Shown: positions 26,697 to 37,435, counted from the first letter of the stretch. The stretch is DNA of 64,000 nt from Pseudomonas baltica (GCF_031880315.1 NZ_CP134771.1:4584501-4648500), one strand, 5' to 3'. The notes: a model not told the origin generated them from the sequence alone. Translations and numbers: made by a program.

Positions 26697-27443
26697 ATGA
26701 GAGGGATTGCATTGGTCACCGGAGGCAGCCGCGGTATTGGCGCCGCGACTGCACTCAAACTCGGTACGCTCGGTTACACCGTCGTGCTCACTTACGCCCA
26801 TGATCGTTTGGCTGCCGAGCAGGTTGTCAGCGCTATAGACGCGGCAGGCGGCAAGGCGCAAGCACGAAGTCTGGATATCGCTTCGGAGTCGCAAGTGTTA
26901 GCGCTTTTCGACGAGTTGGACGCTATACCCGAACCCCTCACGCTGCTGGTCAACCACGCGGGTGTGACTGAGGGCTTCAGCAAGCTTGAAGCGCTGACGT
27001 TCGAACAACTGCAACGGGTGTTTCAGGTCAATGTATTCGGCGCGTTCATGTGTGCGCGCGAAGCGGTGCGACGCATGGGGTATTCCCATGGCGGCCAGGG
27101 TGGAGTGATCGTCAATGTGTCCTCTCGCGCTGCCGAATTGGGTGGCAGCGGCGAGTGGATTCACTACGCGGCCACCAAAGGTGCACTGGACAGTCTGACG
27201 CGGGGGCTGGCCAAGGAGGTGGCGCGCGATGGTATTCGGGTCAACGGCGTAGCACCTGGGTTGATCGATACGGACCTGCATGCGACCAATGGCAAGCCCG
27301 AGCGGGTGGCGGATATGGCGCCGGGTATTCCGATGGGGCGCGCGGGGCTACCGGAAGAGGTGGCGGATTGCGTGGCCTGGATCGCTTCGGCGGGGGCGGG
27401 GTACGTGACGGGGGCGATCGTGCCGGTGTCCGGTGGGCGATAA
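26697..27443 (+). CDS. SDR family oxidoreductase (FabG-like)
   Basis: A 248-residue NAD(P)-dependent short-chain dehydrogenase with the cofactor motif TGGSRGIG (8-15) and catalytic S142/S143, Y157, K161 in VSSRAAELGGSGEWIHYAATKGAL. The usual NNAG is NHAG (86-89), still acceptable. The C-terminus GAIVPVSGGR is typical of sugar or acyl reductases. ATG 26697 is preceded by CGGAG. It is a single gene on the strand of the acyl cluster but separated from it by the GAF gene on the other strand, so participation is uncertain. Confidence 0.85.
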   Translation: MRGIALVTGGSRGIGAATALKLGTLGYTVVLTYAHDRLAAEQVVSAIDAAGGKAQARSLDIASESQVLALFDELDAIPEPLTLLVNHAGVTEGFSKLEALTFEQLQRVFQVNVFGAFMCAREAVRRMGYSHGGQGGVIVNVSSRAAELGGSGEWIHYAATKGALDSLTRGLAKEVARDGIRVNGVAPGLIDTDLHATNGKPERVADMAPGIPMGRAGLPEEVADCVAWIASAGAGYVTGAIVPVSGGR

Positions 27444-27503
27444 AGCTTGCGGCGCGAATCGCCTTGGCGGCCTGTCAGTCAGCCACCAAGGCGCATCGCC
27501 CGA

Positions 27504-29057
27504 TCAGACTGGCTGCAGGCGCTGCTCGAACACCACGACCCCATCGAGGTCGCGAAGCTGCACGGTCATCTCGCCACTTTGCCCTTCAATCCGTACTTCC
27601 CCAAAAAACTGATACCCGGCAAAGGGCGACGTATTTTGCGCAGGCGGTGCCTTTTGAAACACCACCTCAGGCCCAAAGGTCCCATCCAGCGGATTAGGCC
27701 CGAAGCTTCCGGCATTCAACGGCCCGGCGACGAATTCCCAGAACGGCTCGAAATCCTGAAACGCCGCGCGCTCCGGGTGATAGTGATGCGCGGCGCAATA
27801 GTGCACATCCGCCGTCAGCCACACCGTGTTGGCGACCTTGTGCTGGCGCAGGAATCCGAGCAGATCAGCCATCTCCAGCTCGCGACCCTTGGGCGCGCCA
27901 TTGTCGGCATTGGCAATCGCTTCCCAGCGGCCGACTCCGGGGCTGACCTCACCGTCCGGTACGCCCAGGCCTATGGGCATGTCTGCCGCGATCACTTTCC
28001 ACTGCGCCTGGGAGTTTTTCAGTCCGGCCTTGAGCCACTCCACCTGGGCGGGCCCCATGAAGGCAGTATCCGCGCTCGGTTTTTCTGCCAGATTGGCATC
28101 GTTAGGGCCACGATAGCTGCGCATATCGAGCACGAAGATATCCAGCAGCGGCCCATAGCTGAGCTTGCGGTAGATACGCCCGCCGTTGTCGGCTTGCTGG
28201 CGGCGCATGGGCGAATATTCGAGCCAGGCCTGACGAGCATTGCCCACCAAGGCGTTGATGTCCTTGGTGTGATAACGCGAGTCCAGTTGCTTGCTCGGCG
28301 ACCAGTTGTTGGTCACTTCGTGGTCGTCCCATTGCCAGATCTGCGGCACTTCGGCGTTGAAGCGACGCACGTTTTCGTCCATCAGGTTGTAGCGATAGGC
28401 GCCGCGATAGTCGGCCAGGGTCTCGGCGACCTTGCTCTTGGCCTCGGTGGTAATGTTTCGCCAGATGCGGCCGTTTTCGGTGGTCAAGGTCTCCGGCACT
28501 GGGCCGTCGGCGTAGATGGTGTCGCCGCTGTTGATAAAGAAGTCCGGCAGGCGCAGGCGCATGGCTTCGTAGATGCGCATGCCACCGATGTCCGGGTTGA
28601 TGCCGAAGCCCTGGCCGACCGTGTCGCCGCTCCAGACGAAACGGATGTCGCGGCGCTGGCTCGGCGCGCTGCGCAGGTGGCCGAACCAGGGCTCGCTGGC
28701 CACGCCGCTTTGCGCATCCTCGAATTGCACGCGATAGAAGATTGCCTGGTCCACGGGTAGCCCGGTCAGCTCGACCCGCGCGGTGAAGTCGGTACTTGCA
28801 TCGGCCAGTGCCGAGACCAGCCGTCGCGGGTTGCTGAACACGCTGCGGGTGTCCCACTCCACCACCATCCGCGCCGGCCGGTCGCACCGGCTCCAGACCA
28901 TGGCCTTGTCCCCCAGCAAGTCGCCGGATTGCACACCGTCGGTGAGCTGCGGTCGGTCCTTGATCGAGGCGAGGACGGCCGGTGCCAGGCCGGGCAGCAC
29001 CAGGCTGGCACCGGCTACCTGAAGGATACGACGGCGGCTCGGGTCGAATGAGGTCAT
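27504..29057 (-). CDS. phoD: Alkaline phosphatase D, Tat-exported
   Basis: A 517-residue phosphodiesterase/phosphomonoesterase that releases phosphate from esters in the periplasm or outside the cell. A twin-arginine signal SRRRILQVAGASLVLPGLAPAVLA occupies residues 7-31. PhoD hallmarks: FVWSGDTVGQG, FINSGDTIYADGP, WDDHEVTNNWSP and LTADVHYCAAHHY, the metal ligands. The length is normal. It is a single gene. I did not identify a clear Pho box in the 200 bases upstream. Confidence 0.92.
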   Translation of the reverse strand: MTSFDPSRRRILQVAGASLVLPGLAPAVLASIKDRPQLTDGVQSGDLLGDKAMVWSRCDRPARMVVEWDTRSVFSNPRRLVSALADASTDFTARVELTGLPVDQAIFYRVQFEDAQSGVASEPWFGHLRSAPSQRRDIRFVWSGDTVGQGFGINPDIGGMRIYEAMRLRLPDFFINSGDTIYADGPVPETLTTENGRIWRNITTEAKSKVAETLADYRGAYRYNLMDENVRRFNAEVPQIWQWDDHEVTNNWSPSKQLDSRYHTKDINALVGNARQAWLEYSPMRRQQADNGGRIYRKLSYGPLLDIFVLDMRSYRGPNDANLAEKPSADTAFMGPAQVEWLKAGLKNSQAQWKVIAADMPIGLGVPDGEVSPGVGRWEAIANADNGAPKGRELEMADLLGFLRQHKVANTVWLTADVHYCAAHHYHPERAAFQDFEPFWEFVAGPLNAGSFGPNPLDGTFGPEVVFQKAPPAQNTSPFAGYQFFGEVRIEGQSGEMTVQLRDLDGVVVFEQRLQPV

Positions 29058-29263
29058 GGCGAAGCCCTTGTGGGAAAAGGGCTATGTAAGCGTGGGGATG
29101 TGACAGGGTGGTGAAGGGGGGGAAGGTGGCCATCGCGGCGAGTGTCATTTGAGGGCGGGCGTTATAGCTTCAGTATCTGCGCAAGCCGGAGCAATACTAC
29201 GAGCTACCATCAGCGCTATCGACTGGATCTAAGGGGGCGACAGCGCAGATGATTTCGACAGGA

Positions 29264-29590
29264 TTACTGTGCGGTGGATGGGGACGAGGCGGATTGCCGG
29301 GAAGCCGGTTTATCGCTGTACTGGGCGTTCTGCAGCCCGAGGGTGACGTCATCGATAATGGCTTTGGCCATGTCGCCGAGATAGTGCGCGGCCCAGACCA
29401 GATTGCTCTGCGGTTCGCCATTGCTGCCGAGCAAGGTGAGCTCGTTAGCCGAGGCCATCAGCAGTGAGGCATGCTCCAGGGCCTCGATCACGCAGATGCC
29501 TGGGTTGAGGCGGAACAGGCGCTGGTTCTGCGCATTGCAGGGCGCAAAGGTGGCAATGCCGCGGGTGGTGATTTCGGTTATTGCGGTCAC
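29264..29590 (-). CDS. DUF6124/DUF3077-like small protein
   Basis: A 108-residue protein starting at GTG 29590, with AGGAGG six bases upstream. The core LFRLNPGICVIEALEHASLLMASANELTLLGSNGEPQSNLVWAAHYLGDMAKAIIDDV matches a Pseudomonas-specific small-protein family that I recall as DUF3077/DUF6124. Its function is unknown. The frame stays open about 90 codons upstream, but that part is cysteine- and arginine-rich and overlaps structured RNA. The GTG overlaps the stop of a 25-codon upstream ORF by four bases, so translation is probably coupled. Confidence 0.8.
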   Translation of the reverse strand: MTAITEITTRGIATFAPCNAQNQRLFRLNPGICVIEALEHASLLMASANELTLLGSNGEPQSNLVWAAHYLGDMAKAIIDDVTLGLQNAQYSDKPASRQSASSPSTAQ

Positions 29591-29664
29591 AGGGCACCTC
29601 CTGCGATTACAGCGATGCGAAGTGGTGCGAGCGAGCGGGTTTTGCGCATGGTACAGGGGGGCAT
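29587..29664 (-). CDS. 25-residue upstream ORF coupled to the DUF6124-like gene
   Basis: ATG 29664 is preceded by AGGAG with eight-base spacing. The peptide reads MPPCTMRKTRSLAPLRIAVIAGGAL and its TGA overlaps the GTG start of the next gene by four bases. The Shine-Dalgarno of the DUF6124-like gene (AGGAGG) lies inside its last codons. It sits downstream of two strong hairpin elements. It may be a leader peptide controlling access to the main start. No known peptide family is recognised. Confidence 0.5.
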   Translation of the reverse strand: MPPCTMRKTRSLAPLRIAVIAGGAL

Positions 29665-29689
29665 AGGTGTAGCTCCTATCATTGAGGAA

Positions 29690-29793
29690 CTGCCACCGTT
29701 CGCGGCCAAACGAATTTGGGTGGCAGATTGCGCGGGGTTGGCCGACCGGGACAATAGGAACCCGGCACACCCGAAGGTGTCCCAGCGCAACCC
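29690..29793 (-). promoter_or_regulatory. Structured mRNA leader upstream of the DUF6124-like gene
   Basis: On the minus strand, a three-way junction is closed by GGGTTG/CAACCC (29788-29793 with 29735-29740). It carries ACACC-UUCG-GGUGU (29767-29780) and CCGGG/CCCGG around ten bases (29746-29765). Downstream, CTGCCACC/GGTGGCAG (29719-29726 with 29690-29697) encloses CCAAA-UUCG-UUUGG (29706-29719). All stems are perfect. The uORF start follows at 29664. The remaining 29794-30056 shows nothing I can assign. Confidence 0.65.
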
Positions 29794-30056
29794 GCCATGA
29801 CACAGAATCGCCGACGAAAAAACGTCTGCCATTGTGAGGGGAGTTGCGTCTATTGTCCCGAGCGGCCAAGCACGGTTCGCTGCATGTACAGCGAGCTGCG
29901 AACGATACCTAGGTCAGGTAGGCCACGCAACTGCGACCTTTCACTGTATGTTTCGGCATATGACAGCGGCTGGACGGCGGAACGGCGCCTAAAGTAGTGT
30001 GTGCGCCAATGGTCGAACGCATCGACAGGTCCTTGGATTGAATGATTGGAGCGGTA

Positions 30057-30860
30057 ATGGCATCCACCTCCCAGGCGCTACCTCTGACGTTGTCTCCGGA
30101 ATTCGACTTTGATCACAATGCAGCCAGCGATTTCGGTACCTCGCTGAACAGTAGCTACGTCCAGGCGACGCCTTTCCCGCACATCGTTATCGATAACTTC
30201 CTGAATGACGAGCTGATCGCGAATATCTGCAAGCACTTCCCGATCGAGCAAACCCACAACGAGATGTTGTATGAGCGTGGCTACAAGGGCCAGCTCAAGC
30301 GCCAAATCAGCCCCAACGAATGCTCACCCTTTTTGAAAACAGTTTTCAACGCGTTCAACTCGGCGCCCATGCTCCAGTTTCTGGAAAAGCTCACGGGCAT
30401 CGAGGGTCTGATTCCTGACCCTTATTTCGCTGGGGGCGGGCTGCATGAGACGAGAACTGGCGGATTCCTCGGGGTGCACTCAGATTTCAGGCTGAACAAA
30501 AAGCTCAATGTCGAGCGCCGACTCAATATCATCATCTATCTGAATGCGGACTGGCAGGAGGCATACGGGGGGCATCTGGAACTGTGGGATGTCGGGATGA
30601 AGAAATGCCTGAAAAAGATCCTGCCAATTTATAACCGTTGTGTGATTTTCAATACAGATAAAGACAGTAATCACGGGCATCCAGAGCCGTTGACCACGCC
30701 GGAAAACATTACTCGCAGGTCTGTAGCGCTTTATTACTACACTGCTAGAGCCGTACCAAGTGAGCCTGGCGAAAGGAACAAAACCCATTACAAACCTCGG
30801 CCAAAGGATCTGCTGAGTTTCGGGTATTACGCGAATAAATGGTTCAAGAAGAAAAAGTAA
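30057..30860 (+). CDS. 2OG-Fe(II) oxygenase, prolyl-hydroxylase-like
   Basis: A 267-residue oxygenase with iron ligands H141-x-D143 in GVHSDFRL, a distal histidine in NHGHPEP (206-208) and a 2-oxoglutarate arginine in TRRSVALYYYT (220/221). The N-terminal PFPHIVIDNFLNDELIANI is typical of the prolyl 4-hydroxylase/Tpa1-like family. ATG 30057 has TTGGAG five bases upstream and is preferred to ATG 30042. It stands alone. It looks lower in GC than its neighbours, which fits an accessory gene. The target could be a protein residue or a glycan; nothing nearby decides it. Confidence 0.8.
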   Translation: MASTSQALPLTLSPEFDFDHNAASDFGTSLNSSYVQATPFPHIVIDNFLNDELIANICKHFPIEQTHNEMLYERGYKGQLKRQISPNECSPFLKTVFNAFNSAPMLQFLEKLTGIEGLIPDPYFAGGGLHETRTGGFLGVHSDFRLNKKLNVERRLNIIIYLNADWQEAYGGHLELWDVGMKKCLKKILPIYNRCVIFNTDKDSNHGHPEPLTTPENITRRSVALYYYTARAVPSEPGERNKTHYKPRPKDLLSFGYYANKWFKKKK

Positions 30861-30924
30861 ACTGCACGCACGGAGTTCCCGGTATCAATGCTCTGAGAAG
30901 GGGTTCAAGGCACGTCATGGGGCG

Positions 30925-30953
30925 TTGACACAGGGCTCGGCTGCGTTGATAAT
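30925..30953 (+). promoter_or_regulatory. Strong sigma70-type promoter of the candidate sRNA
   Basis: TTGACA at 30925-30930, a 17-base spacer, and GATAAT at 30948-30953. The -35 is perfect and the -10 differs by one base from consensus. No open reading frame follows, and a terminator lies 125-150 bases downstream. Confidence 0.75.
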
Positions 30954-30959
30954 CCGGTG

Positions 30960-31106
30960 GTCGACACAGACCGGAACCTCTTTGAGGGGTGTCGATATCG
31001 GAGCGAAAGCTCTCTCAGCCCGTGAGCGAGATAGGCGAAAGCCGAAAGATTAGGCCGATAATGGATTCAGCAGAAGCCCCAGAAGCGAAAGCTCTGGGGT
31101 TTTTTG
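30960..31106 (+). ncRNA. Candidate small RNA, about 147 nt, family not recognised
   Basis: From the predicted start near 30960, the transcript would fold into a 5' stem TCGACAC/GTGTCGA (30961-30967 with 30989-30995) enclosing CCTC-TTT-GAGG. It then holds GAGC-GAAA-GCTC (31001-31012) and GGC-GAAA-GCC (about 31034-31043), and ends in the terminator hairpin, also capped by GAAA. Three GAAA tetraloop hairpins in about 100 bases, a sigma70 promoter and an intrinsic terminator make a free-standing sRNA likely. I see no RsmY/Z GGA repeats, Crc-type CA motifs or tmRNA features. Confidence 0.62.
31077..31106 (+). terminator. Rho-independent terminator of the candidate sRNA
   Basis: CCCCAGAAGC-GAAA-GCTCTGGGG with one bulged A, followed by TTTTTT. 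The T-run is present only in the plus-strand direction. Confidence 0.85.
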
Positions 31107-31114
31107 CGTTCTGA

Positions 31115-31600
31115 TCACACCGATTTTCCCTCATTGCGCATTTGCAGGATGTAACGCACGTTGAAAGGTTTTCCTCGCGGTAGTGAGGTACGCCCCCAGC
31201 TCTCTACCTCATAGGCGCTGATGACGCGCAACTTGAGCAGGTTTGTTGTCCCGCTTGGCTTGCTGATCGAGAAAAAGATAGCGTAGTCGTGGAGGTCGAG
31301 GCAGAAGTAACGCTGGCCCCCTTTTCGACTGTTGTGCGGGACTGCCGCGCCGCTGAAAAAGCGGCGTTCAAAGTAGTTTCTCAACTGAGTGCTGCAGTGA
31401 TACCGCGAAGGGCAAAAATACCGGCGCTCTCCTTGATGGAAGAGTTGTACGTTGTCGCTTTTGTCGTCCGTGAAAGTATGGAAACCGAATTCAAAACGGA
31501 CCGACACCTTCTGCCCGGCGATGTCATATGCCTGCTCGAATGGCTGCAGATGGGCCATGCTTTTCACCAAACCATTAATGCTCAGGTCATTCCACTGCAT
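31115..31600 (-). CDS. Hypothetical protein, 161 residues
   Basis: Not recognised. The protein (MQWNDLSINGLVKSM...) has no signal peptide or membrane segment. It is rich in aromatic and basic residues (RRYFCPSRYHC, RNYFERRFF, RYFCLDLHDYAIFF), and its three cysteines do not form a classic metal site. An internal ATG at 31558 is a possible alternative start (MAHLQPFEQAYD). Codon use is less GC-biased than that of flanking core genes. It is an orphan between the sRNA terminator and tRNA-Leu, which fits an acquired gene. Coding status is probable, not certain. Confidence 0.55.
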   Translation of the reverse strand: MQWNDLSINGLVKSMAHLQPFEQAYDIAGQKVSVRFEFGFHTFTDDKSDNVQLFHQGERRYFCPSRYHCSTQLRNYFERRFFSGAAVPHNSRKGGQRYFCLDLHDYAIFFSISKPSGTTNLLKLRVISAYEVESWGRTSLPRGKPFNVRYILQMRNEGKSV

Positions 31601-31769
31601 TCACTGCCGCCGTCCGAGGGCCTTCAGGGAGGGCATATCTACTTATTAACTTCGGATGGGGCAACGGCTGGATTTGGTCTGGATGTTTCAGTGGGAGCGT
31701 AAAGCACCAGGTACGGCGTCCTGATATTCGTGAGGGCGCAATATCCAGAGCACCCCAAACCCCGCCCAC

Positions 31770-31799
31770 AAAAAAACCGGCTCATCGGCCGGTTTTTTT
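31770..31799. terminator. Bidirectional intrinsic terminator
   Basis: AACCGGC-TCATCG-GCCGGTT flanked by A-run and T-run. It lies just beyond the 3' end of the minus-strand tRNA gene and could end that transcript. Confidence 0.85.
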
Positions 31800-31835
31800 C
31801 GCCAACCCGGTAGAAGGGTCAACGTTACATCTAGA

Positions 31836-31920
31836 TGGTGCCCCGAGGGAGACTCGAACTCCCACTCCTTTCGAAAACGGATTTTGAATCCGCCGCGTCT
31901 ACCAATTCCGCCATCAGGGC
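31836..31920 (-). tRNA. tRNA-Leu, anticodon CAA
   Basis: The minus strand reads GCCCTGATGGCGGAATTGG at the 5' end and finishes with GTTCGAGTCTC...GGGGCACCA. The acceptor arms GCCCTGA/TCGGGGC pair, the T-loop TTCGAGT is normal, and the long variable arm is of class II. The anticodon stem GCGGA/TCCGT encloses TTCAAAA, giving CAA. CCA is encoded. It is 85 bases. Confidence 0.96.
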
Positions 31921-32029
31921 TTGCTGGGCGCGAAGTATAGAGAGGCTCCGACCGTTGGTCAACAACGTTTCATGGCCAGATTTGCAGAAATTTGCTAAGC
32001 TTTTCAGCCCTATGTAGCCGAACACCATC

Positions 32030-34200
<2,171 letters not shown>

Positions 34201-34243
34201 TTTCGTGACCTTATAGAGTCAACTTTCGCTACTGGAGCGCTAA

Positions 34244-34582
34244 ATGAGCTTTTTTATCTCTGATGCTTTTGCCGATGCTGCTGCACCGGCAGCCGCCGGC
34301 CCGATGGGCGGTGGTTTCGAGTGGATCTTCCTGGTCGGCTTCCTGGTCATCTTCTACCTGATGATCTGGCGTCCACAGGCCAAGCGCGCCAAAGAGCAGA
34401 AGAACCTGCTGGGCGGCCTGTCCAAGGGTGACGAAGTGGTCACCACCGGTGGTATCGCTGGCAAGATCAACAAAGTTACCGACGACTTCGTAGTTATTGA
34501 AGTATCGGACACTGTAGAGCTGAAGATTCAGAAGGGTTCGATCGCCGCAACCCTGCCAAAAGGCACGCTCAAAGCGATCTAA
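34244..34582 (+). CDS. yajC: Preprotein translocase subunit YajC
   Basis: A 112-residue small membrane protein with one membrane segment (about 26-44, WIFLVGFLVIFYLMIW) and a cytoplasmic domain RPQAKRAKEQKNLLGGLSKGDEVVTTGGIAGKI. It associates with SecDF and supports protein export. CTGGAG lies upstream of ATG 34244. The gene order tgt-yajC-secD-secF is conserved in proteobacteria. Confidence 0.95.
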   Translation: MSFFISDAFADAAAPAAAGPMGGGFEWIFLVGFLVIFYLMIWRPQAKRAKEQKNLLGGLSKGDEVVTTGGIAGKINKVTDDFVVIEVSDTVELKIQKGSIAATLPKGTLKAI

Positions 34583-34645
34583 GCTTCGCAATTTTACCAA
34601 TCGACGGGGCGCGCAAGGCGCCTCGCGTCTTGAACGGGCGGCGTG

Positions 34646-36514
34646 ATGCTGAACAAATACCCTCTGTGGAAATACATTCTGATCCTGGCGGTGCTGGCGA
34701 TCGGTTTTATTTATTCCGCACCCAATCTCTATCCTGACGACGCGGCCATTCAGGTCACTGGCGCGAGCACTGCTTTGCAGGTCTCTCAGGCAGAACTGGA
34801 TCTGGCGAGCAAAGCGCTCACCGATGCCGGTATTCCGGTCAAGGCGGCCGCACTGGCTGCCAATGGCAAAGGCGGGCTGATCCGTCTGCAAAAAGCTGAA
34901 GACCAGCTGCCAGCCAAGGACGTGGTGCGCAAGGCCATGGGGGACGATTACGTCGTAGCCCTGAACCTGGCCCCGACCACGCCGAACTGGCTGCGTCACC
35001 TGGGCGCGAGCCCGATGAAGCTGGGTCTGGACTTGTCGGGCGGTGTGCATTTCCTGCTGGCAGTCGACATGGACAAGGCCTTGGACGCGCGCATGAAGAT
35101 TTATGACGGCGACGTCAAGACCGCGCTGCGCAAGGAGCAAGTACGCTATCGCAGCCTGCCGCCGCAGGATGGCGCGATCGTACTGGGCTTCGCGGATGAC
35201 GCGGCCCGCGATCAAGCGCAGGCGATCATCAAGAAGGCCTACACAGATTTCGTCATCACCCCTTCCCAGCGCGGTGACACGCCGGTGCTGAGCCTGGCGA
35301 TGACGCCGGCGAAAATTTCCGAGATTCGTGAATACTCGCTCAAGCAGAACTTGACCACCGTGCGTAACCGGGTCAACGAGCTGGGTGTGGCCGAGCCGCT
35401 GGTACAGCGCCAGGGCGCCAACCGTATCGTCGTCGAGCTGCCGGGCGTGCAGGACACCGCCGAAGCCAAGCGTATCCTCGGCAAGACGGCCAACCTGGAG
35501 TTCCGTCTCGGTGCCGGCCCGGATGATTCCCGCGCGACCACCGAGTCCTTCGAATTCCGTGATGGCAGCCGTCCGCCGGCCGCCGTCGAGCGTGGCCTGA
35601 TCATCACCGGTGACCAGGTCACCGACGCCCAGGCCAGCTACGACGAGCACGGCGCGCCGCAGGTGAACATCAAGCTGGATGGCCACGGCGGCGACCTGAT
35701 GAGCCGCGCAACGCGCAGCAATGTCGGGCGCAGCATGGCGGTGATCTTCATCGAGCAGAAACCGACCACCCGCTACGTCAAGCAGATGGTCGACGGCGTC
35801 GAGAAAGACGTCGCCGAGCAGACTTTCACCGAAGAGAAAAAGATCATCAGCCTGGCGACCATCCAGTCGCCGCTGGGCAGTCAGTTCCGCATCACCGGCC
35901 TGAATGGCCAGGGTGAGTCGTCCGAGCTGGCACTGCTGCTGCGTGCCGGTGGCCTGGCGGCGCCGATGTACTTCGCCGAAGAGCGCACCATCGGCCCGAG
36001 CCTGGGTGCCGACAACATCACCAAGGGTACCCACGCGGCGCTCTGGGGCATGCTGTTCGTGTCGATCTTCATCATGGTCATCTACCGTTTCTTCGGCTTG
36101 ATCGCGACCGTGGCCCTGGCCTTCAACATGGTCATGCTGCTGGCGTTGATGTCGCTGCTGGGTGCCACCCTGACCTTGCCGGGTATTGCCGGTATCGTCT
36201 TGACCATGGGCATGGCGGTGGACGCCAACGTGCTGATCTTCTCGCGGATACGTGAAGAGATCGCCAACGGCATGAGTGTGCAACGCGCGATCCATGAAGG
36301 TTTCGACCGTGCCTATACGGCAATCATCGACGCCAACCTGACTACCTTGCTGGTGGGCGGGATTCTGTTCGCGATGGGGACCGGGCCGATCAAAGGCTTT
36401 GCCGTCACCATGTCCCTCGGGATCTTTACCTCGATGTTCACGGCCATCATGGTGACCCGCGCGATGGTCAACCTGATCTACGGCGGCCGCGACTTCAAGA
36501 AGTTGTGGATTTAA
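34646..36514 (+). CDS. secD: Protein translocase subunit SecD
   Basis: A 622-residue inner-membrane protein that uses the proton gradient to help pull proteins out of the SecYEG channel. There is one N-terminal membrane segment (MLNKYPLWKYILILAVLAIGF), a large periplasmic head with the KLGLDLSGGVHFLL motif, and five C-terminal segments including GIVLTMGMAVDANVLIFSRIREE. I use ATG 34646 by homology; GTG 34643 adds one residue. secF follows by nine bases. Confidence 0.95.
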   Translation: MLNKYPLWKYILILAVLAIGFIYSAPNLYPDDAAIQVTGASTALQVSQAELDLASKALTDAGIPVKAAALAANGKGGLIRLQKAEDQLPAKDVVRKAMGDDYVVALNLAPTTPNWLRHLGASPMKLGLDLSGGVHFLLAVDMDKALDARMKIYDGDVKTALRKEQVRYRSLPPQDGAIVLGFADDAARDQAQAIIKKAYTDFVITPSQRGDTPVLSLAMTPAKISEIREYSLKQNLTTVRNRVNELGVAEPLVQRQGANRIVVELPGVQDTAEAKRILGKTANLEFRLGAGPDDSRATTESFEFRDGSRPPAAVERGLIITGDQVTDAQASYDEHGAPQVNIKLDGHGGDLMSRATRSNVGRSMAVIFIEQKPTTRYVKQMVDGVEKDVAEQTFTEEKKIISLATIQSPLGSQFRITGLNGQGESSELALLLRAGGLAAPMYFAEERTIGPSLGADNITKGTHAALWGMLFVSIFIMVIYRFFGLIATVALAFNMVMLLALMSLLGATLTLPGIAGIVLTMGMAVDANVLIFSRIREEIANGMSVQRAIHEGFDRAYTAIIDANLTTLLVGGILFAMGTGPIKGFAVTMSLGIFTSMFTAIMVTRAMVNLIYGGRDFKKLWI

Positions 36515-36523
36515 GGGGCTGAC

Positions 36524-37435
36524 ATGAAAAAGACCATCAACTTCATGGGCGTGCGCAATGTTGCGTTCGCCATCACGGTGCTGCTGACCATCCTCGCGCT
36601 GTTCAGCATGTTCCACAAAGGGCTCAACTACGGTCTGGATTTCACCGGCGGTACGCAGATCGAGCTGACCTATCAGAAGACCGCTGACCTGGACCTGGTA
36701 CGCACCGAGCTGACCAATGCCGGCTACAAAGAGGCCGTGGTGCAGACGTTCGGTTCGACCACCGACTTGCTGGTGCGCATGCCTGGCGAAGACCCGAAAC
36801 TGGGTCAGGAAGTGGCCGATGCGCTGCGCAAGGTCGGCGGCGACAACCCGGCAACCGTCAAGCGCGTCGAGTTCGTCGGCCCGCAGGTCGGTGAAGAGCT
36901 GCGCGACCAGGGCGGCCTCGGCATGCTCATGGCGCTGGGCGGCGTATTGATCTACCTGGCCTTCCGCTTCCAGTGGAAGTTCGCCCTGGGTGCGATCCTG
37001 TCGCTGATCCACGACGTGGTGGTGACCGTTGGTTTGCTGTCGTACTTCCAGATCACCTTCGACCTGACGGTGCTGGCGGCGGTACTGGCGATCATCGGCT
37101 ACTCGCTCAACGACACCATCGTGGTGTTCGACCGGGTGCGGGAAAACTTCCGCGTGCTGCGCAAGGCCGACCTGATCGAAAACATCAACGTGTCGACCAC
37201 GCAAACACTGTTGCGCACCATGGCGACGTCGATCTCCACGCTGCTGGCCATCGGCGCGCTGATGCTCTTTGCGGGTGACAACCTGTGGGGCTTCTCGCTG
37301 GCGCTGTTCATTGGTGTCATGGCGGGTACCTACTCGTCGATCTACATCGCCAACGTGGTGCTGATCTGGCTGAACCTCAATAGCGAAGATCTGATCCCAG
37401 CGACCACCGCCGACAAGGTGGATGATCGTCCTTGA
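36524..37435 (+). CDS. secF: Protein translocase subunit SecF
   Basis: The 303-residue partner of SecD. It has an N-terminal membrane segment, a short periplasmic domain with GLDFTGGTQIEL, and a C-terminal membrane bundle with SLNDTIVVFDRVRENFR and TLLRTMATSISTLLA. The gene ends the operon and is followed by a strong terminator. Confidence 0.96.
   Translation: MKKTINFMGVRNVAFAITVLLTILALFSMFHKGLNYGLDFTGGTQIELTYQKTADLDLVRTELTNAGYKEAVVQTFGSTTDLLVRMPGEDPKLGQEVADALRKVGGDNPATVKRVEFVGPQVGEELRDQGGLGMLMALGGVLIYLAFRFQWKFALGAILSLIHDVVVTVGLLSYFQITFDLTVLAAVLAIIGYSLNDTIVVFDRVRENFRVLRKADLIENINVSTTQTLLRTMATSISTLLAIGALMLFAGDNLWGFSLALFIGVMAGTYSSIYIANVVLIWLNLNSEDLIPATTADKVDDRP

Noticed and set aside
27447..28760. 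437-codon open frame opposite phoD
   Set aside because: Antisense to a clear Tat-exported PhoD with all motifs intact; composition is that of a shadow frame.
29591..29869. N-terminal extension of the DUF6124-like protein by 93 codons
   Set aside because: It would translate through the hairpin region. AGGAGG before GTG 29590 and family length favour the short form.
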